Part shown: positions 9,112 to 17,810 of the stretch, in pieces
Position numbering within the stretch: the first letter of the stretch is position 1
Layout of the letters: each line of letters starts with the position of its first letter
From: Silvibacterium acidisoli
GTDB taxonomy: Bacteria > Acidobacteriota > Terriglobia > Terriglobales > Acidobacteriaceae
Direction: 5' to 3'
Length of the DNA stretch: 64,000 nt
NCBI GenBank assembly: GCA_022870745.1
Contig: CP085323.1
Coordinates: forward strand, 3,348,001 to 3,412,000
Made by a program: the position numbers and the translations under genes
The notes under the pieces: generated by a model
What the model was told of the DNA's origin: nothing
What the model saw: only the letters and a program-made list of their open reading frames with translations
Databases searched by the model: none

Positions 9112-10317
9112 TCATGCGGAGATAAGAGACAGCAGATCGCTCATTGTCATTGGCGTGGATGCTTCCACGCCGCGTGTGACCGACGGACCGGCAACAAAGG
9201 CTTCGTTCCTGTCTTCTACCCAGGCCAGGAACGAAGCCTTTTCTCCGCCGGGAATCTTTTGCATCTGCAGATAGGCGTAAAAGGACGCCATATCTGCATC
9301 GATGAGCGAACCTTCCGGATCCGTCTGCACCGCAACGGCCCGCGACTCAATCATGTCGTTGATGGAAGCCTGCCGGCGGCGAGGCGCGAATCGCAGGAGC
9401 AGTGTGGATGGCTGCGCTCTGCGCAGCACTTCGATTCCGGCGGCCTGCATAAAGCTGGTGCTGTAGATCTGGGTGCCTGAGCCGGTGGTGAGCAGCGATG
9501 TGTACAGATGCTGTAAAGGCAGGTCCGGGGTAATCCGGGCGGCGCCCAGCGCCTCAGGGCTCAGATGGTTGAGGCGGGAGCTCAGCATCTCCGGGCCTGT
9601 GCCTTCCTGCACGGCCTGATCCATCGCTTTCATTACGGCGTCGTCGATCGGCTGGAGCTGCGGATAGGTAAAGTGTGTGATCTGCGACGCCTGTTGCAGT
9701 GGCCAGGGATCGCCGCCGTCGATGTACCAGTGAGCGTAGGGCTGCGGAACCGAATGGGCACGTTTCTCGATGGCCGCGAGAAGCGCTTCGCGGGCTCCCT
9801 GCGCCCGTAGTTGTTGTACGTGCAGGCCATCGTTACGCATTCGTGCAAACAAGGGATAGGAGGATGGCGGCGCATCTCGCCCGATGATTGCCATAACCAG
9901 AGCAGGTTGTTCTGGGACAGGCGGCGCGGGAAATTTACCGAAGAGCTCCTGCACTGCGGCGTGGTAAAGGTCGATCTGGCGGGATTGCCACAGATAAGCC
10001 GACAGCGCTTCGATAAAGCCCTTGGGGTCGTTTAGCCAATCGAATTGCTCAAGCGCAGGGGAGATCGCAATCTTTTCGAAGGCTGCGAAAATCTTCCCGG
10101 ATTGATCACCGTTCGGTTGGCTCATCCAGTCAAGCTGGCGCTGTAATGCTGCACGTTCGGGCGGAAACTGCCAGCTGTAACTCTGTATCTGCTCGAGATA
10201 GCCGGGTAACAGCATCAGCGGCGTGGCTCGGAGCAGTGTGAGGTGCTGCGCCGCGAGTTCGCGGCTTTCAGGCGTGTAGCGCTGGAACGAGTCCGTGGTG
10301 AGAGAGGCCGGCTTCAT
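9112..10317 (-). CDS. Conserved hypothetical protein, coupled to the AlkP-superfamily gene
   Basis: 401 residues, not recognised. It has no signal peptide and no clear membrane segment, so it is probably cytoplasmic. It is rich in Gln, Pro and Leu, mostly predicted helical by eye, with a central segment SYPLFARMRNDGLHVQQLRAQGAREAL that may be amphipathic. The ATG at 10317 overlaps the TGA of the upstream gene (ATGA), so the two are cotranscribed and translationally coupled. The frame is open further upstream, but that would need ~48 residues overlapping the neighbour in another frame. The tight coupling to an exported phosphatase-like protein suggests a shared pathway, but the role is unknown. 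The gene is convergent with the GH35 gene, 15 bases away. Confidence 0.72.
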   Translation of the reverse strand: MKPASLTTDSFQRYTPESRELAAQHLTLLRATPLMLLPGYLEQIQSYSWQFPPERAALQRQLDWMSQPNGDQSGKIFAAFEKIAISPALEQFDWLNDPKGFIEALSAYLWQSRQIDLYHAAVQELFGKFPAPPVPEQPALVMAIIGRDAPPSSYPLFARMRNDGLHVQQLRAQGAREALLAAIEKRAHSVPQPYAHWYIDGGDPWPLQQASQITHFTYPQLQPIDDAVMKAMDQAVQEGTGPEMLSSRLNHLSPEALGAARITPDLPLQHLYTSLLTTGSGTQIYSTSFMQAAGIEVLRRAQPSTLLLRFAPRRRQASINDMIESRAVAVQTDPEGSLIDADMASFYAYLQMQKIPGGEKASFLAWVEDRNEAFVAGPSVTRGVEASTPMTMSDLLSLISA

Positions 10318-11558
10318 AGCAGCTCCGTAATCGGGCGGCCAGTGCTGAAGGGCGTATCGAATCCGTAGAGTGAGGCTACGGTTGGGGTGAGATCGATCGA
10401 TTCGATTGGACGAGAAACGATTGTGCCCGGTCTTGTACCTTTTCCGAGGGCCAGCATCCACGTCGTGCGGGCCATGGGGCTGCCGGTACGGTGATGCTGG
10501 AAGCCATTGCCTTCTCCATCAGCATCGCGGCCGAAGTCGGGCATGATCATCACGGTTGTGCGGTCTTTATATTCCGGGTTTGCTTCCACTTCCTGCCAGA
10601 GCTCCGCGCAGAGGCGGTCGGCACGCTGGATAGCATCGAGATAAAGCGAATAGGCTCCGCTGTGAGCAACATCGATGTCGTGCAAGGTGATGAAGAGCAG
10701 GGATGGCGCAACCTCGCGCATTACCTGGCGAGTGATGAACAGCGACAGTTCGTCCGGGCTTGAGAGCGTGCGCGAATGCGCGGTGAACTCATCGAGCGAG
10801 AGCTTCAGCGTCTTTGCGATTTCTTCCGACTCTATCTTGCCCGCGGCGGCATCCTGAGCAGCGTCGTCTGAATGATAGGGAGATTCGTAACTGTCATGGA
10901 GCAGTGCGTTGTAATCGCGCAGCGTGTGATTATTTGCTGCTGCGGCATACGTCAGGAGGCGCTTGGGAAGAATGACCTGCGCCCCGTACTTCTTTCCATA
11001 GGCCGCATGGCTGCTATTCCCGATGGCCTCGAAGCCGTTGCTTGGAGCGATGACCCATACATCCTTGGCCGGACGCTGCAATCCCCTGCGGTAGTACTCA
11101 AAGAGCGTAGGGTTGGCAGGACCTTCTGCCACGAAATTGTCAAAGGTTTCGTAGCATCCGGAGGCGATGCTCGATGTGGCCACATAGTGCCCCAGGATAC
11201 CGCGGTTTACGACCTGCGAAAAAAACATCCCCTGCGGAGCGAGCTCCTGCATCATGTGCGGGATATTGCGTTGCCCTTCCACCGAGAAGGTTTCTGCATC
11301 GCGAGCGCCGCCACCGAAGGTAACGATGATGGTCTTGCGGGATGTGTCGGCTGTCGCTGCGAAGAGACGCTTGGGCTTGAGTGCCAGGCTCGCCGCTCCT
11401 GCACCGAGCGCACCACGTAGAAAGTCGCGACGTGAAAGCCCTTGCTGTCGGCTGGCTATCGACCAGGAACGGAAATCTGCAAAGGGCTCGATCTCGAAAC
11501 CGCTCTTCAAGTTCGTCTTCCTTATTCCCAGCCGCCCGTTCGTCAGCGTAACGGACAT
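10314..11558 (-). CDS. TAT-exported alkaline-phosphatase-superfamily (sulfatase/DUF1501-like) protein
   Basis: 414 residues. A twin-arginine motif (SRRDFLRGALGAGAASLAL) sits unusually deep, at about residues 43-60; an internal start may exist, or the first 40 residues may be a real N-extension. The rest resembles the alkaline-phosphatase superfamily. It has KTIIVTFGGGARDAETF in the first-strand metal position, HDIDVAHSGAY, MPDFGRDADG and FQHHRTG as likely metal ligands, and the C-terminal SIDLTPTVASLYG typical of sulfatase-like folds. No CxPxR formylglycine motif is seen, so it is not a classical sulfatase; a phosphodiesterase- or DUF1501-like role is more likely. First gene of a two-gene operon with the unknown protein at 9112. 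The substrate cannot be told from sequence. Confidence 0.75.
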   Translation of the reverse strand: MSVTLTNGRLGIRKTNLKSGFEIEPFADFRSWSIASRQQGLSRRDFLRGALGAGAASLALKPKRLFAATADTSRKTIIVTFGGGARDAETFSVEGQRNIPHMMQELAPQGMFFSQVVNRGILGHYVATSSIASGCYETFDNFVAEGPANPTLFEYYRRGLQRPAKDVWVIAPSNGFEAIGNSSHAAYGKKYGAQVILPKRLLTYAAAANNHTLRDYNALLHDSYESPYHSDDAAQDAAAGKIESEEIAKTLKLSLDEFTAHSRTLSSPDELSLFITRQVMREVAPSLLFITLHDIDVAHSGAYSLYLDAIQRADRLCAELWQEVEANPEYKDRTTVMIMPDFGRDADGEGNGFQHHRTGSPMARTTWMLALGKGTRPGTIVSRPIESIDLTPTVASLYGFDTPFSTGRPITELL

Positions 11559-11587
11559 GGCGGGCAGGGAATGATAATGCTTCTATT

Positions 11588-11851
11588 TTATTGAAAGTTC
11601 GTCTTGTTTAGCGGGAAATCAGCCGATTGCGCAGGAAACAGCCAGACCTCTGCTACCTGCAATCCGCGCCCGCTGCCGCCCAACCCGGCTGGTCGCGTCC
11701 ACTTGAGGTCGAGCACGCCCTGGGCTGTAGCCACAGGGGGAATGTCGAACTCCAGTGTCTCCGGATTGTTCCTGCGGTGAAGGAGTGCATAAGAGCACTG
11801 CTCGCGCAGCTGGAGAAAACAACGATTGCTATACGGGAGAGGGACTTGAAG
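11588..11851 (-). pseudogene. Decayed C-terminal remnant of an unrecognised protein
   Basis: Between the GntR gene and the AlkP-like gene, the minus strand stays open to a stop at 11588-11590 and reads like a genuine protein tail. It has FLQLREQC, NNPETLEFDIPP, QGVLDLKWTRP and GLGGSGRGLQVAEVWL. I find no ATG, GTG or TTG start with a ribosome binding site in this frame; the frame simply runs on upstream into the GntR 3' end. The composition and Gly-rich turn resemble the last beta-sandwich of an exported glycan-active enzyme, but the family is not identified. This is best explained as the 3' end of a gene whose front was deleted, and less likely as chance. It also accounts for the 370-base stretch without a gene. 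Confidence 0.45.
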
Positions 11852-11928
11852 CGCAAGACAGAGAGACTCACACGGGCAAGGATAAAGCAGTCTTGCCGCG
11901 GCTTTGCTCCAAGTCGATAGCTGGTGGG

Positions 11929-12654
11929 TTATTGCGTGTTCTTTGTAGAGCGGCGGCCCGGCGATGCGATGGTGCCGGCAACGCTTGCGGTGTCGAAGAC
12001 GGCTTCGCCAAATCGGATTGCGTCCATCAGCAACTTGCTGCTGCGATCCATTGCATTCCGGATGTGCGTTTCGGCATGCTGGCGCGCCTCGCCTGCATTA
12101 CGGGCGCGCATGGCATTCGCCATGGCGAGATGTTCCGCAGCCAGTGCCTGCCCGTAGGAGTCCAACGGGATGCCCAGGTAGAAGAATCTCATGAGCCGCA
12201 CGTGCACGTTGCCGATGACCTCATGCAGCCTGCGATTGCGCGTGCACTGCGCAATCAGGGAATGCAGTTCGTAATTCTTCTGGACGAACTCGCGATAGCT
12301 TTGCTTGTCATCGAGCCGGTACTCATAGTGAGCAAGGCGCAGGATCTTTTCCAGCTCTTCATCCGTTGCGCGCTCGGTTGCCAACGCTGCCGCTTCCGGC
12401 TCAAAGATCAGCTGCATCTCTTCAAGATCCTTGAACTCCGAAACAGATAGAGGTGTGACCATGTATCCGCGAAAGGGAATGATGCGGATGAGTCCTTCAC
12501 GTTCCAGGCGGCGGCATGCTTCCCGCACGGGTGTGCGTCCGGCGTTGTAGAGGCGTCCCAACTCGGCCTCGGAAAAAGACTTTCCCGGCGTCAGTTCGCA
12601 CTCGACAATGTCCCTACGAATCTTCCGATAGAGCGGTTCTACTACGCCTTCCAT
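11929..12654 (-). CDS. GntR-family transcriptional regulator, FCD (FadR) subfamily
   Basis: 241 residues. An N-terminal winged helix (about residues 5-70; PLYRKIRRDIVECEL, GRTPVREACRRLEREGLI) is followed by an all-helical FCD effector domain (about 80-215). Candidate metal/ligand residues are in NYELHSLIAQC, AEHLAMANAM and HAETHIRNAM. FCD regulators usually respond to sugar acids or other carboxylates and repress nearby catabolic genes. The gene is divergent from the TonB receptor/symporter operon at 12914. The shared intergenic region holds an inverted repeat with a GTATAC core (12731-12757), a plausible operator. It could also control the fucose genes on its other side. The effector is not known. 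Confidence 0.88.
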   Translation of the reverse strand: MEGVVEPLYRKIRRDIVECELTPGKSFSEAELGRLYNAGRTPVREACRRLEREGLIRIIPFRGYMVTPLSVSEFKDLEEMQLIFEPEAAALATERATDEELEKILRLAHYEYRLDDKQSYREFVQKNYELHSLIAQCTRNRRLHEVIGNVHVRLMRFFYLGIPLDSYGQALAAEHLAMANAMRARNAGEARQHAETHIRNAMDRSSKLLMDAIRFGEAVFDTASVAGTIASPGRRSTKNTQ

Positions 12655-12730
12655 AAAACCTCCGAGGGCAAACCGGTCATCCCCTCTGTCGCCGTATTCA
12701 GGATAAATGCCGACGCTTGGAATCCATAGT

Positions 12731-12757
12731 GTGTACAGTTCGGAGCGATCTGTATAC
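12731..12757. promoter_or_regulatory. Candidate GntR operator
   Basis: GTGTACAG (12731-12738) and CTGTATAC (12750-12757) form an inverted repeat with one mismatch and an 11-base spacer, in the GntR/TonB divergent region. The GTATAC core resembles known FCD-type GntR operators such as those of UxuR/ExuR. The position suits autoregulation and control of the divergent operon. Confidence 0.42.
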
Positions 12758-12795
12758 CGAATGTCCGGTTCTGGCTGGTGCCCTCGATGAAGCCT

Positions 12796-12824
12796 TTGAC
12801 AGCCTGCGAAATAATTCTTATCTT
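12796..12824 (+). promoter_or_regulatory. Candidate sigma-70 promoter for the TonB/symporter/peptidase operon
   Basis: TTGACA (12796-12801), a 17-base spacer and TATCTT (12819-12824) give a good housekeeping-type promoter about 90 bases before the receptor start at 12914. The candidate GntR operator lies about 40 bases upstream. Confidence 0.5.
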
Positions 12825-12913
12825 GCTCAAAATAGGGCGCAAAGAGCGTCTTTTCGAGCCGTAAGTATGTTGTGATTCTTCTGTAGCAATTGTTCTGTTC
12901 CGTTTGAGGTTAT

Positions 12914-15900
12914 GTGTCTTTGGCCGGTCGAAAACAAGGCAGCCCGTCTGTATGGCTCATGCTCCGCGAAAGTCTACGCAGGCCGGTCTTTGCATTTCTA
13001 GCAGGCACTCTGGTGGCTTTTCCTCTATGGGGGCAGGCGGTTGGCAGTGTCAGCGGCGTTGTGACTGATCCCGGGGGCAGCCTGATCCCTAAAGCTCATG
13101 TCCGGCTTATCAGCCTGGATACGGGCGAGACCCGCGATGTCGATGCAGCGGACGACGGGATCTATGTTTTCAGTCTCGTCGCACCCGGCGTGTACAGGGT
13201 GCAGGTGACGGCTCAAGGTTTCAAAGCTGATCTCATTGACCACGTCATTGTCCAGGTGAACTCGACAACGCGTGAAGACGCGCAGCTCTCCGTTGGCGCA
13301 ACCAGTGAAGAGATCACGGTCGCGGGCACTTCCCCACTGGTTGAGACAGGGAACGCGACACTGGGTACTGTGATCGACCACGAGGAAGGCGTCGATTTAC
13401 CGCTGAATGGAAGGAACTTCGCGCAACTGGGAACGCTTATTCCGGGTGTGGTCGCAGCTCCTGCCAGTCTTGGTGGATTGAACGGCAACGCGACGCCGGG
13501 TGGCTTCGGCAATTCGACCGGCAGCTTCAACGTCAACGGCATGCGGAACCAGTCGAACAACTTCCTGCTCGATGGGGTGCCAAATAATGATCCTTTCAAC
13601 TCGGGATTCGTAATGCGGCCTCCGCCCGACTTCATCGATCAGTTCAAGATCATCACGCATTCGTATGAAGCCCAGTATGGACGCAATGCTGGTTCGGTCG
13701 TTAACGTGGTGACACGCGAGGGGACAAACACCTTTCGCGGAAGCATCTGGGAGTTCAATCGCGAAGCGGCGCTGGCGGCAAAGAACTACTTCTCCGCAGG
13801 TGCGAAGCCTGACTATCTGCAGAACCAGTTCGGTGGAACGATTGGGGGTCGCATCCTTCGCGACAGGTTGTTCTTCTCTGCCTACTATGAGGGGTACCGC
13901 GTTAAGGATGCGACCAGCAATACACTGTCGGCGGTGGTGCCGACGGCGGCGGAACGTATGGGCGATTTCTCCAGTGTCTCGACACCGGTGATCGATCCGC
14001 TTACAGGAATGCAGGCCACGTACGGAGGCCGATTGAACGTCTTCGATCCGGCCCGGGTCAGCGCGGTCAGCCAGTACATCTACAGCCATTACATTCCGCT
14101 GCCTGATCCGGCGTGCAGCGCGACCCTGACTCTTTATTGCCAGGCGCAACCGAACATTGATAATCGCAACACCGCTGGAATCAGGCTCGATGGCAGGCTG
14201 GGAGATCACAGCCTCATGGGACGCTTTCTCTACTCCTACCAGAATCTCTTCGGACCAATTTCTCCTTCGAACTTTGCGCCTGCGGGGAACAGGCAGGTCA
14301 TGAAGATGTTCGATGCGATGGGGTCTGACACCTGGACGATTCACTCGAACCTGTTGAACGTGGTTCGTTACGGCAGGCAGTGGATCGATGGTCATCCGAA
14401 CACGACGAGCGGGTTGAATCTTCAAACAGTGGGATACGATTTCACTTCAACAAGCTCTGAAGCGGTCGGACTACCGTATGTTCTGGTTACCAGCAACTTC
14501 AGTACGGGCGACGCCCAGCAGCCTTTTGCGTATCGTGCCAACAGCGTCGATACAATCTCTGACGATCTGACGTGGACGAAGGGCAAGCACACCTTCCAGT
14601 TTGGCGGAGAGTTCCGCCGCGACTGGATCAGCCTGCTCTACATCAACCGGCCAAACGGCGCATTTACCTTTACGAATTTCTTCACCGGGAATTACCAGGC
14701 AGACTTCTTTCTCGGCGTTCCATATGAGTTTCAGCAGGGATCTGGCGATCCTTCTCTGATTGGATCGTCGTACACGTATTCCGCTTACGGGCAGGACCAG
14801 TTTCGTTTGAATACGCACCTCACCATCGAGGCAGGCGTTCGCTATGAAGTGAATCTGCCATACGCGGAAGCGGATAATCACCTTGCTGCTTTCCATCCTG
14901 GCCAGCAGTCCACCATTGAGCCGGCCGCGCCGGCCGGGCTTGTTTATCCGGGTGACGCCAACACGCCACGGTCCACGTATTACGCGGACACGAACAATGT
15001 CGCGCCGCGCCTCGGTATCGTCTACGATCCAACGGGCAATGCGAAGACGGTGATTCGCGCGGCATGGGGAATCTTCTTCGATAGCGTTCCGGGCCAGGGA
15101 GATTTCTTTCAAAGCGGCACGCTGGCTCCGCCATTTCAGCCGCTGCAGGAAGTGGATTTCTACACGCGGGCAAAGAGCGCTGCGTCATCAGCGTATTTCT
15201 CCAGCCCTTACACGGGTATAGCAGTGACGCCTGATGGATTTCCGCCGAACCTTACTTTTATCGGCTGGACTTTGCCGCATTCTTTCCAGACACCGAGCGT
15301 GCAGCAGTACAACCTGAGCGTCGAGCAACAGCTCGCGCGGCAGGTCGCATTTGAACTGGGTTATGTCGGGAGCAGGGGCAAATACCTGCCTATATTTATT
15401 GAAGCTAATCCCACGCTGGCGACTCTCGCCGGAAGCGCGGCGTCGACGGCCTATTCGAATGCGTATACGGCGGGTGCCAGGCTCATGGGGAGTGCTTTCG
15501 GGCTTGTGCGTCCGACGTTCTCAGCAGCCAGTTCCTGGTATGACTCGCTGCAGGCGAATCTGAATGTGCGCGCCTGGCATGGCTTGCGGCTTACTGCTGC
15601 TTATACCTGGAGCCGTTCTATTGACGATGTATCTGGCCTCAATATCGGTACGGATTCGCGTCCTGTGCTGCCGGTAACAATTGGCGATTCATCTTCTATT
15701 CGCGCGGCAATGGTGCGCGAGCGCGGCAACTCACTCTTCGATACCCGCAACCGTTTTGTGTTGAGTCTAGGCTATAAGCTGCCGCAGTTGAATGGATCAC
15801 GCAGGGCAGAGCGGCTGGCGCTGGGAGGGTGGCAGCTGAACAGCATCTTTCAGGCACAGTCGGGCAATCCCTTTACCGCAGTCAACGCGTCCACCACTGC

Positions 15901-16336
15901 CCAGTCGCTTACGTTCCGCCCCAATTTGACCTGCAATCCGAATCATTACAAGGGAAGGAAAGCGGGCGCATCGGATTTCTATATCAACGTGTCCTGCTTT
16001 TCATTGCCAACGGTAGCGACCGGGAATAGCACGCTGATCGACAACAGCCACTCGGGGAATGAACCTCGTGGAGTGATCGTCGGCCCGGGCTTCGAAGATA
16101 CCGATGCGTCGTTGTTCAAGGTGTTCCATGTGCGGGAGAAACAAGCAGCTGAATTTCGCTTCGAGGTATTCAACGTGCTTAACCAGCCGCATTTTGCGCA
16201 GCCCAATCTTACTTTTGCGGCCGCATCCGGATCGAACATCGCTTCAAGTGCAGCGTCTGCGACCTTCGGACGTATTACATCGACCGTAGGCAACGACTCC
16301 CGTGTCGTGCAGATAGCTTTCAAGTACTCTTTTTAG
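12914..16336 (+). CDS. TonB-dependent receptor, Oar-like
   Basis: 1,140 residues. Signal peptide core is VFAFLAGTLVAFPLWGQ. The carboxypeptidase-regulatory-like domain is VGSVSGVVTDPGGSLIPKA to VTAQGFKADL, and the plug shows VDLPLNGRNFAQLGTLIPG and NNFLLDGVPNND. The long barrel ends in KYSF. The GTG at 12914 follows GAGG at 12906-12909; an ATG at 12959 is a second possible start that would give a shorter signal peptide. Only 34 bases separate its stop from the sodium symporter, with no terminator, so receptor and inner-membrane transporter are probably one operon. That suggests two-step uptake of the same small solute or of fragments released outside. The divergent GntR gene is the likely regulator. 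Confidence 0.92.
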   Translation: MSLAGRKQGSPSVWLMLRESLRRPVFAFLAGTLVAFPLWGQAVGSVSGVVTDPGGSLIPKAHVRLISLDTGETRDVDAADDGIYVFSLVAPGVYRVQVTAQGFKADLIDHVIVQVNSTTREDAQLSVGATSEEITVAGTSPLVETGNATLGTVIDHEEGVDLPLNGRNFAQLGTLIPGVVAAPASLGGLNGNATPGGFGNSTGSFNVNGMRNQSNNFLLDGVPNNDPFNSGFVMRPPPDFIDQFKIITHSYEAQYGRNAGSVVNVVTREGTNTFRGSIWEFNREAALAAKNYFSAGAKPDYLQNQFGGTIGGRILRDRLFFSAYYEGYRVKDATSNTLSAVVPTAAERMGDFSSVSTPVIDPLTGMQATYGGRLNVFDPARVSAVSQYIYSHYIPLPDPACSATLTLYCQAQPNIDNRNTAGIRLDGRLGDHSLMGRFLYSYQNLFGPISPSNFAPAGNRQVMKMFDAMGSDTWTIHSNLLNVVRYGRQWIDGHPNTTSGLNLQTVGYDFTSTSSEAVGLPYVLVTSNFSTGDAQQPFAYRANSVDTISDDLTWTKGKHTFQFGGEFRRDWISLLYINRPNGAFTFTNFFTGNYQADFFLGVPYEFQQGSGDPSLIGSSYTYSAYGQDQFRLNTHLTIEAGVRYEVNLPYAEADNHLAAFHPGQQSTIEPAAPAGLVYPGDANTPRSTYYADTNNVAPRLGIVYDPTGNAKTVIRAAWGIFFDSVPGQGDFFQSGTLAPPFQPLQEVDFYTRAKSAASSAYFSSPYTGIAVTPDGFPPNLTFIGWTLPHSFQTPSVQQYNLSVEQQLARQVAFELGYVGSRGKYLPIFIEANPTLATLAGSAASTAYSNAYTAGARLMGSAFGLVRPTFSAASSWYDSLQANLNVRAWHGLRLTAAYTWSRSIDDVSGLNIGTDSRPVLPVTIGDSSSIRAAMVRERGNSLFDTRNRFVLSLGYKLPQLNGSRRAERLALGGWQLNSIFQAQSGNPFTAVNASTTAQSLTFRPNLTCNPNHYKGRKAGASDFYINVSCFSLPTVATGNSTLIDNSHSGNEPRGVIVGPGFEDTDASLFKVFHVREKQAAEFRFEVFNVLNQPHFAQPNLTFAAASGSNIASSAASATFGRITSTVGNDSRVVQIAFKYSF

Positions 16337-16370
16337 GGATCAGGCATCAACTTAGATCTGACACTGCTAT

Positions 16371-17810
16371 ATGAATCTCTACCTGGTTGCTCTAACGATT
16401 TACTCGCTCTTCCTCATGGGCATTGGCCTGTGGACGAGCCGGCGCGTACGCAACTCTTCGGACTTTCTTGTGGCTGGCCGTAGTCTGAGTGCCGGCCGCA
16501 TCTTTGCGACATTTCTTGCCGCGAATATTGGCGCGGGATCGACGGTCGGTGCTGCAGGGCTCGGCTATCGCTTCGGATTGGCCGCCTGGTGGTGGGTTGG
16601 GTCCGCCTCAATCGGCTGCTTCCTGCTGTCGCAATTCGTCGGCCCGAAGATATGGCTGCTGGCGAAGCAGCGCGGCTTCACCACACTGCCAGAGTTCCTG
16701 GAGTTCCGTTACAGCAGAAGCGTCCGCCTGGTTATCGCAGTGCTGTTCTGGTTTGGCGCTTTGGCGATTCTTGCAGGCCAACTCATTGCCATCTCCTGGA
16801 TTCTGCATACGATTGCGGGCATTCCCAAGTGGGAGGGCTGCGTGATTGGCGGCCTGGTGGCGATCGTTTACTGCACTGCGGGCGGCATGATGGCGTCGTC
16901 ATTCGTCAACATGTTCGAGCTTGTCGTCACCATGTCGGGGCTGTGCCTGGCAGTTCCTTTTGCCTTGCATGCGCTCGGCGGCTGGGGACATCTGCACGCC
17001 GCGGTGTTGAGTCATGCCGCCAGCCCTGCCGCGGCAAATGCACGTTTCTCTCTCACCGGCGCGGGATTGAAGCAGATCCTTGCATGGGTAGCGATCCTTG
17101 TTCCATCCTTCATCATCTCGCCCGGCTTGCTGCAGAAAGTTTATGGAGCACGCAGTAGTGAAGCGGTGCGTGCGGGTGTTGGATTGAACTCGTTATGCCA
17201 GGCCGCATTCGCGTTTGTTCCGCCTATGCTTGGGCTTTGCGCCTTCGCTGCATTGCCGCATCTGGCGAATCCCGAGCTTGCCCTGCCGAGTGCCATGCAG
17301 ATGCTCTTACCGAGGTGGTTGAGCATCTGGACCCTTGCGTCGATCTTTTCCGCGGAGTTGAGCGCGACCGACGCGATCCTGTTCATGCTTTCCTCTTCGC
17401 TGGCGGTTGATTTTTACAAGTCGTTTCTTCGCCCGGAGTTGTCTTCTTCGGGCCTGCTGAAGATCAACCGCATCTCCACCATCGTTGCCGGAGTGTGCGG
17501 AATTCTGCTTGCGATCGAATTGCCTTCAGTAATCGCCGCAGTTGCCATTTTTTATGGATTGCTCGCCGTGGTGCTCTTTGTCCCTGTTCTTGCCGGCCTG
17601 TATTCCTCGCGCACACGCGCCGGCACTGCGCTGGGAAGCATTGCCGTCGCCTTGGCTGTGGCAGTTACGGTCATGGTCGTGACGCATGGAAAGGGCGTAG
17701 GTCTCTTTTCACCACAGATGATCGGTATTCTTTCGGCAGTTGTTGTCACTCTTGCGGCGAACCTTATTTTTCCCGCACGCGAGAGAGGAGAAACACATGA
17801 AGCGCCGTGA
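16371..17810 (+). CDS. Sodium:solute symporter family transporter (SSS)
   Basis: 479 residues with about 13 hydrophobic segments, the normal size for the SSS/LeuT-fold family. The N-terminal segment shows the family pattern SSDFLVAGRSLSAGRIFATFLAANIGAGSTVGAAG, broken here as RSLSAGR then NIGAGSTVGAAGLGYRFG. TM6-7 has QLIAISWILHT, and the later helix has FSAELSATDAILFMLSSSLAVDFY, the usual SSS signature region. It imports a small organic solute (sugar, sugar acid or amino-acid-like) with sodium. Its last 14 bases overlap the next gene, a P1-family peptidase, so they are coupled. The substrate is unknown; the peptidase neighbour hints at a peptide- or amide-type solute, and the GntR/FCD neighbour at a carboxylate. 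Confidence 0.9.
   Translation: MNLYLVALTIYSLFLMGIGLWTSRRVRNSSDFLVAGRSLSAGRIFATFLAANIGAGSTVGAAGLGYRFGLAAWWWVGSASIGCFLLSQFVGPKIWLLAKQRGFTTLPEFLEFRYSRSVRLVIAVLFWFGALAILAGQLIAISWILHTIAGIPKWEGCVIGGLVAIVYCTAGGMMASSFVNMFELVVTMSGLCLAVPFALHALGGWGHLHAAVLSHAASPAAANARFSLTGAGLKQILAWVAILVPSFIISPGLLQKVYGARSSEAVRAGVGLNSLCQAAFAFVPPMLGLCAFAALPHLANPELALPSAMQMLLPRWLSIWTLASIFSAELSATDAILFMLSSSLAVDFYKSFLRPELSSSGLLKINRISTIVAGVCGILLAIELPSVIAAVAIFYGLLAVVLFVPVLAGLYSSRTRAGTALGSIAVALAVAVTVMVVTHGKGVGLFSPQMIGILSAVVVTLAANLIFPARERGETHEAP

Noticed and set aside
11627-12450. Plus-strand open frames across the GntR 3' region
   Set aside because: They oppose a GntR/FCD gene with clear motifs and lack ribosome binding sites. The minus-strand remnant explains the rest better.
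13397-14425. 342-codon antisense open frame in the second TonB receptor
   Set aside because: Composition is Arg/Val-rich with no motif; shadow of the receptor gene.
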